A stretch of DNA of 64,000 nt, taken from NCBI GenBank assembly GCA_964555685.1, contig CAZKTO010000004.1, forward strand, positions 14,068 through 78,067, given 5' to 3'. Positions within the stretch are counted from its first letter, which is position 1. Every line of letters begins with the position of its first letter. The translations under genes were made by a program, and so were the position numbers. Under the pieces are notes generated by a model. It had not been told where the DNA came from. It was given only the letters and a program-made list of their open reading frames with translations, and searched no databases. The stretch comes from CAZKTO01 sp964555685 (lineage in GTDB: Bacteria; Chloroflexota; Dehalococcoidia; SHYB01). This document shows positions 60,138-64,000 of this stretch, piece by piece.

Positions 60138-60797
60138 CTAGGCCGGCCCCTCGGCGTCGCGGACGGCCCGCACGAAGGCGCGGATGAGGGCCGGGTCCTT
60201 CGCGCCGTCCCGCTCGACGCCGCTGGAGACGTCCACGCCCCAGGGATGGACGAGGCCGACGGCCTCGCCCACGTTCGCGGGGGTCAGGCCGCCCGCCAGG
60301 AGCAGGTCGAACTCCCGGGCTAGCGCCTGCGCCGTCGTCCAATCGAACGTCGCGCCGGACCCGCCGTAGCGCCCGCCGAGCTTCGTGTCGAGCAGGGGCA
60401 GGGCGCCGCGCTCCCGCAGCCGCGCGAGCGTCGCCCGCGCGCCGGGCACGGACACCTCCGGAGGCTGGTGCGCGGGAACGTGGACGGCCTTGATCGCCGG
60501 CCTTCGGACCAGCGCCAGGTCGTCCTCCGGCTCGTCGCCGCTGAGCTGGACATAATCGAGATCGAGCGCCTCGGCCGTCCGGTTGATCTCGCCGGGCGCG
60601 GCGTTGGCGAAGACGCCCACGAGCTTCGGGGCGCGGGGACCGAGCCGCCGCACCGCCTCGACGATGGGCCGCGCCCGGTCGATGGTGAGCCGGCGTGAGC
60701 TCTCGGCGAAGACGAGGCCGATGAAGCTGGCCCCGGCCTCCGCGGCGGCGAGGGCGTGGGCCGGCTGCGTCACTCCGCATATCTTGATCTTAGTCAT
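60138..60797 (-). CDS. trpF: Phosphoribosylanthranilate isomerase
   Basis: A 219-aa TIM-barrel enzyme converting phosphoribosylanthranilate to CdRP. Catalytic Cys in KIKICGVTQPAHALAAAEAG (core KICGVT), catalytic Asp in LPLLDTKLGG, LLLAGGLTPANV and GVDVSSGVERDGAKDP (phosphate site). Its ATG overlaps the end of trpC by 8 bases. It is the last gene of the trp operon here; 59943-60137 beyond it has no gene that I can see. Full length. Confidence 0.96.
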   Translation of the reverse strand: MTKIKICGVTQPAHALAAAEAGASFIGLVFAESSRRLTIDRARPIVEAVRRLGPRAPKLVGVFANAAPGEINRTAEALDLDYVQLSGDEPEDDLALVRRPAIKAVHVPAHQPPEVSVPGARATLARLRERGALPLLDTKLGGRYGGSGATFDWTTAQALAREFDLLLAGGLTPANVGEAVGLVHPWGVDVSSGVERDGAKDPALIRAFVRAVRDAEGPA

Positions 60798-61581
60798 GGG
60801 CCGCCAGGAATTGTTGTAGTCTGGCTCCTGGGTCGGGGGAGGCCATCAGCGCCTCCCCGATCAGGAAGGCGTTCACCCCCCACGCGGCCAGGCGCCGCAC
60901 GTCGTCCCGCGAGCCGATGCCGCTCTCGCTGACCACCACCCGGCCGGCGGGGATCATGGGCCGGATGCGCTCCGTCGTCTCCAGGGTGGTGACGAAGGTG
61001 CGGAGATCGCGGTTGTTGATCCCGATGACCTCTGCGCCCGATTCGACGGCGCGCCGCGCCTCCTCCTCCGCGTGCACCTCGACGAGGCACTGGAGGCCCA
61101 GCCTGCGGGCGAGGCCCTGGAGCTCGCGGAGCTCGGCGTCGGTCAGGGAGGCGACGATGAGGAGCAGGGCGTCGGCCTGGTAGGCCCGCGCCTCGTAGAC
61201 CTGGTACGGATCGATGATGAAGTCCTTGCGCAGGAGCGGCGGGCCCTGGGGCAGGGCGCGCTTGATGGCGGGCAGGAAGTCGATGTGGCCCATGAAGTGG
61301 TGTTCCTCGGTGAGGACGGAGATGGCGGCGGCTCCGGCCCGGGCGTAGCCCCTGGCCACGGCCACCGGGTCGGCCCCGGGCGCGATGGGCCCCCGCGAGG
61401 GTGACGCCCGCTTGACCTCGGCGATGACGCGGATGCCGGGCCCCCGCAGCGCCGCGGCGAAGTCCAGCGGCGGCGGGAGGTCCTTGGCCCGTGCCATGAG
61501 CGACGCGAGCGGCATGGCGGCCTTCCGGGCCTCCAGGTCCCGCCGCCGGCGCTCCACGATGGCGTCCAGGTAGGTCGTCAT
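60790..61581 (-). CDS. trpC: Indole-3-glycerol phosphate synthase
   Basis: A 263-aa TIM-barrel enzyme closing the indole ring from CdRP. VIAEVKRASPSRGPI (catalytic Lys), VLTEEHHFMG, LLRKDFIIDPYQV (catalytic Lys) and IGINNRDLRTF (Asn), then VVVSESGIGS are all conserved. ATG 61581 gives the standard N-terminus MTTYLDAIVERRRRDLEARK. It is between trpD (8-bp gap) and trpF (8-base overlap), so translation is coupled. Confidence 0.96.
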   Translation of the reverse strand: MTTYLDAIVERRRRDLEARKAAMPLASLMARAKDLPPPLDFAAALRGPGIRVIAEVKRASPSRGPIAPGADPVAVARGYARAGAAAISVLTEEHHFMGHIDFLPAIKRALPQGPPLLRKDFIIDPYQVYEARAYQADALLLIVASLTDAELRELQGLARRLGLQCLVEVHAEEEARRAVESGAEVIGINNRDLRTFVTTLETTERIRPMIPAGRVVVSESGIGSRDDVRRLAAWGVNAFLIGEALMASPDPGARLQQFLAAHD

Positions 61582-61589
61582 GGACCGCC

Positions 61590-62609
61590 TCAATCCGTGC
61601 CCAGCTCTTGGGTCACGCGCACCCACTCGTCCAGCTTGCGCCGCGCCGCGCCGCTATCGATGACGGAGGCGGCCAGCCCGACGCCCGCCTTCAGGTCGGG
61701 CGCCTTGCCGCCGACGACGAGGGCCGCCGCCGCATTGGCGAGGAGCGCGTCCCGCTTGGGGCCCCGCGCGCCGTTGAAGAGATCGCGGAGGATGGCGGCG
61801 TTCTCCTCGCGGCCGCCGCCCGCCAGAGCCGAGCGCTCGGCCCGGGGCAGGCCCAGCTCCTCGGGCGTCACGGTGTAGGCCAGCGTCTGCCCGCCCAGCA
61901 CCTCGTGCACTTGCGTCGGCCCCGCGAGCGTGATCTCGTCCAGGCCGTCCTCGCCGTGGACGACCAGGGCGTGCTGGGCGCCCAGCCGTTGCAGGATGAA
62001 GGCCATCTTGGGGGCGATCTCGGCCGCGGCGACGCCCACGACCTGCCGCCGCACCCGCGCCGGGTTGGCCAGCGGCCCCAGGACGTTGAATGCGGTACGC
62101 ACGCCGATCTCGGCCCGCACCGGCGCGACGTGCTTCATGGCCGGGTGGTAGACCTGGGCGAAGAGGAAGACGATCCCCGCCTCCTCCAGGCAGCGCCGGG
62201 CCTGCGCCGGCGTGAGGGCGATGCGCACGCCCAGGGCTTCGAGCACGTCGGCGCTGCCGCACTTGCTCGAGGCCGACCGGTTCCCGTGCTTGGCCACCTT
62301 GACGCCGGCGGCGGCCGCCACGATGGCCGAGGCCGTCGAGATGTTATAGGTGCCCGAGGCGTCGCCGCCCGTGCCGCAGGTGTCGATGGCGTCCGTGGCC
62401 CCCTCGACGGTCAGGGCGTTGTCGCGCATGGCCCGGACCAGGCCCAGGAGCTCCTCGGCTGTCTCGCCCTTGATCCGCAGCGCGACGAGGAGCGCGGCCG
62501 TCTGGGCGGGCGTCGCCTGGCCGGCCATGACCTGGCCCATGACCTGGTAGGCCTGGTCCTCGGTGAGGGGCCGGCCCTCGACAAGCTGTGCGATGGCGGG
62601 CTTGATCAT
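61590..62609 (-). CDS. trpD: Anthranilate phosphoribosyltransferase
   Basis: 339 aa. DTCGTGGDASGTYNISTASA is the PRPP-binding signature; KHGNRSASSKCGSADVLEAL, FLFAQVYHPAMKHVAPVR and LVVHGEDGLDEITLAGPT follow in order. It transfers the phosphoribosyl group to anthranilate. Upstream of its start (62612-62660) lies a remnant of a trpG 3' end followed by a toxin/antitoxin pair, so the original trpG-trpD junction has been opened. Confidence 0.96.
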   Translation of the reverse strand: MIKPAIAQLVEGRPLTEDQAYQVMGQVMAGQATPAQTAALLVALRIKGETAEELLGLVRAMRDNALTVEGATDAIDTCGTGGDASGTYNISTASAIVAAAAGVKVAKHGNRSASSKCGSADVLEALGVRIALTPAQARRCLEEAGIVFLFAQVYHPAMKHVAPVRAEIGVRTAFNVLGPLANPARVRRQVVGVAAAEIAPKMAFILQRLGAQHALVVHGEDGLDEITLAGPTQVHEVLGGQTLAYTVTPEELGLPRAERSALAGGGREENAAILRDLFNGARGPKRDALLANAAAALVVGGKAPDLKAGVGLAASVIDSGAARRKLDEWVRVTQELGTD

Positions 62610-62629
62610 GGTGAGAGGTATTCACTCAT

Positions 62630-62655
62630 GCTCGTCAGGATCGACTCGGGGTGGA
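62630..62655 (-). repeat. 26-bp duplicate of trpG codons (FHPESILTS) before trpD
   Basis: Identical to 63273-63298 within trpG. Beyond it, weaker similarity continues (GACTGGCCGCC versus ACTGGACGCC). It marks the downstream edge of the inserted toxin/antitoxin module. Confidence 0.85.
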
Positions 62656-62679
62656 GACTGGCCGCCGTCTGCGTGGGAG

Positions 62680-62949
62680 TTACGCCAGTCCCTCGTACGT
62701 CCGCTCACTCCTGCGGGCCACGCGTACGATTCGGACGAGGCGCTCCCGGTCGAAGATCGCGTAGACGATCCGGTAGTCGCCCACTCGCCGCCTCCACAGC
62801 GGCGCGGGCCCCCGGAGCTTTTGGGACTGGCGTGGGCGAGGGCCGTGCGCTAGGCGTTCGATGGCCGATTCAACCCGATGAAAATCACCGGGCGGCATGT
62901 CGTCCAGGTCGCGCCGGGCCCGGCGTTCAACGAGCAATCTGTAGCGCAC
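62680..62949 (-). CDS. RelE/ParE-family toxin
   Basis: An 89-aa RelE/ParE fold: MRYRLLVERRARRDLDDMPP, KLRGPAPLWRRRVGDYRIVY (basic strand, core WRRRVGDYRIVYAI) and a C-terminal VRIVRVARRSERTYEGL. RelE-type proteins cleave ribosome-bound mRNA, ParE-type poison gyrase; R.GDYRIVY fits the RelE side. It overlaps the upstream antitoxin gene by 23 bases. The pair is inserted between trpG and trpD, so it may share their transcript. Confidence 0.88.
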   Translation of the reverse strand: MRYRLLVERRARRDLDDMPPGDFHRVESAIERLAHGPRPRQSQKLRGPAPLWRRRVGDYRIVYAIFDRERLVRIVRVARRSERTYEGLA

Positions 62950-63169
62950 GACGCCGCTTCGCCTGGTACTCCTTCCAGCTCATGGTGCTCGCTGGGTCTT
63001 TGGCCGCCTCGTCGAGCGCGCGCTCCCCGGCGATGGCGTCCAACGCGTCTTCAAACGTCTTGTCCAAGGCATGACGGACCAGCGCCGCCATCGTTTTCCG
63101 CTGCCGAAAAGCGAGCAGCCGCAGATCGGCATAGACCTCGTCGTCCAGATAGACCATGAACTTCTTCAT
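62927..63169 (-). CDS. Ribbon-helix-helix-type antitoxin
   Basis: 80 aa from ATG 63169 (AGGTGGAG upstream; a GTG 9 bases earlier is the alternative). MKKFMVYLDDEVYADLRLLA is the RHH DNA-binding start (strand then helix), followed by KTMAALVRHALDKTFEDALD and a C-terminal toxin-binding tail (TMSWKEYQAKRRRALQIAR). It should bind the RelE-like toxin and the operon's own promoter. Some AT-rich sequence (TATAGCTCC, CTATATCTATAG) just upstream may hold that promoter. Confidence 0.85.
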   Translation of the reverse strand: MKKFMVYLDDEVYADLRLLAFRQRKTMAALVRHALDKTFEDALDAIAGERALDEAAKDPASTMSWKEYQAKRRRALQIAR

Positions 63170-63215
63170 AGGCTCCACCTCGCTGTTGACATAGTGCTAT
63201 ATCTATAGCTCCATG

Positions 63216-63797
63216 TCAACTCCGGGGGCGGGCGGCCATCTTCAGAAAGTTCCGCAGCAGGTCCTTGCCCACGCTCGTCAGGATCGACTCGGGGTGGAAC
63301 TGGACGCCCTCGACGAGATACTCCCGGTGCCGCACGCCCATGATGACGCCCCGGTCCGTCCGCGCCGTCACCTCCAGGCATTCGGGTACGCTCGCGGGGT
63401 CGATAGCCAGCGAGTGGTAGCGGGTCGCCTCGAACGGGTTCGGCAGGCCCGCGAACAGCCCCTTGCCATCGTGATGGATGACGGACGTCTTGCCGTGGAC
63501 GATCTCGCCGGCGCCGACGACGCGCCCGCCGTAGGCGTCGCCGATGCACTGGTGCCCCAGGCAGACGCCCAGGATGGGGATGCGCCCGCCGAAGCGCCGG
63601 ATCACGTCGTTGGAGACGCCCGCCTCCCTGGGAGTGCACGGGCCCGGCGAGATGACGATCCGCTCCGGCGCCGCCGCGTCGATCTCCTCGACGGTCGTCT
63701 GGTCGTTCCGCACCACCTCCACCTCGGCGCCCAGCTCGCTCAGGTACTGGTAGAGGTTGTAGGTGAAGCTATCGTAGTTATCGATCAGCAGGAGCAT
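63216..63797 (-). CDS. trpG: Anthranilate synthase glutamine amidotransferase subunit
   Basis: A 193-aa class I glutamine amidotransferase: LLLIDNYDSFTYNLYQYL at the start, oxyanion ISPGPCTPREAGVS, nucleophilic Cys in LGVCLGHQCIG, and His/Glu in VQFHPESILTS. It feeds ammonia to TrpE. Both its 5' codons (28 bp) and 3' codons (26 bp) exist as second copies outside the gene, next to a hairpin and a toxin/antitoxin module respectively. It appears intact and functional. Confidence 0.95.
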   Translation of the reverse strand: MLLLIDNYDSFTYNLYQYLSELGAEVEVVRNDQTTVEEIDAAAPERIVISPGPCTPREAGVSNDVIRRFGGRIPILGVCLGHQCIGDAYGGRVVGAGEIVHGKTSVIHHDGKGLFAGLPNPFEATRYHSLAIDPASVPECLEVTARTDRGVIMGVRHREYLVEGVQFHPESILTSVGKDLLRNFLKMAARPRS

Positions 63798-63894
63798 GAC
63801 TCCGTCCCTCAGGCACTTGTGCCCCCGTAGGGGCCGACCTGAAGGTCGGCCCCTACGGGGGAGGAGGGTGAAGCTATCGTAGTTATCGATCAGC
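63762..63894 (-). repeat. 28-bp duplication of the trpG start flanking a 19-bp-arm hairpin
   Basis: 63762-63789 and 63867-63894 are identical (codons for LIDNYDSFT). Between them lies the hairpin 63822-63861 (arms CCCCCGTAGGGGCCGACCT). The outer copy touches the end of trpE. Confidence 0.88.
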
Positions 63895-63903
63895 TGTCCA
63901 CTC

Positions 63904-64000
63904 CTAGTACCCCAGGCTGCCGCTGGGGACAGCCTCTTCGATCATCTCGGCCTGGTCGATGGCGCGCAGCATCGCCCGCGCCTTGTTCTGCGACTCCATG
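63904..64000 (-). CDS. trpE: Anthranilate synthase component I, C-terminal end (runs off the window)
   Basis: The last 32 codons read ESQNKARAMLRAIDQAEMIE and then EAVPSGSLGY before TAG at 63904-63906. NKARAxLRAI at the C-terminus is standard for TrpE. The position upstream of trpG on the same strand confirms the trpEG(D)CF order. The rest of the gene is outside the window. Confidence 0.85.
   Translation of the reverse strand, partial: MESQNKARAMLRAIDQAEMIEEAVPSGSLGY

Overview
The window is high-GC DNA with mostly GCC/CTG/GAG-type codon use. It encodes RecA, a GuaB3-type IMP dehydrogenase, a bifunctional FBP aldolase/phosphatase, a TtuA-like tRNA thiolase, a trp operon and a very large set of CoA-dependent enzymes (CaiB/BaiF CoA transferases, SDRs, enoyl-CoA hydratases, acyl-CoA dehydrogenases, thiolase + DUF35 pairs, MaoC-like proteins). 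Together with the dense hairpin repeats, this best fits an uncultivated Chloroflexota (Dehalococcoidia/SAR202-like). That assignment is inference from gene content, not proven. The sequence may be a metagenomic assembly, so single-base lesions could be errors.

Layout. 1-8 kb: 5' end of an SbcC/Rad50 ATPase, an isobutyryl-CoA-mutase-like B12 enzyme, FBP aldolase/phosphatase, moaA, rdgB, an RNase HI-MoaC fusion and a CsoR repressor. 8.4-11.7 kb: a copper/metal-handling block (YHS-CopA ATPase, His-rich DUF2933-like protein, YHS protein, UspA) whose composition differs from its neighbours and which ends in a truncated gene. 11.7-20.4 kb: five SDR genes (one interrupted by a stop), an amidohydrolase, an enoyl-CoA hydratase and a PIG-L deacetylase. 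20.4-47.6 kb: MarC, CaiB/BaiF transferases (one a double-domain protein), DUF35/thiolase pairs, acyl-CoA dehydrogenases, a BKACE enzyme, Dabb and MaoC-like genes. Small, apparently inserted genes (GIY-YIG, DUF559, PLD, HicAB, membrane proteins) interrupt this metabolic block. 48-60 kb: radical SAM protein, ferritin-like proteins, recA, a PaeR7I/XhoI-type restriction-modification pair with a frameshifted nuclease, guaB3, a PfkB kinase, DUF952 and a dUTPase-like protein. 60-64 kb: trpF-C-D-[toxin/antitoxin]-G-E on the minus strand.

How the genes work together. The CoA enzymes look like a toolbox for activating and beta-oxidising unusual acyl compounds: CoA transfer, dehydrogenation, hydration, SDR oxidation and thiolysis by thiolase/DUF35, with BKACE and a B12 mutase feeding carbon skeletons into central metabolism. 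FBP aldolase/phosphatase points to gluconeogenesis.

The most unusual layer is the repeats. About twenty copies of a double-hairpin element (ending in GGTTAGGG), a MITE-like element with TTGCAAA termini, and REP-like hairpins sit between and inside genes. Several copies are bordered by 24-38 bp duplications of the neighbouring gene's end (rdgB, trpG twice, a MaoC gene, thiolase), some lie in frame within CDSs, and others supply stop codons. A DUF559 nuclease gene lies between two direct copies and a GIY-YIG nuclease gene lies between inverted copies. I propose this as the candidate undescribed system: nuclease-associated mobile hairpins that insert with long duplications at gene edges.
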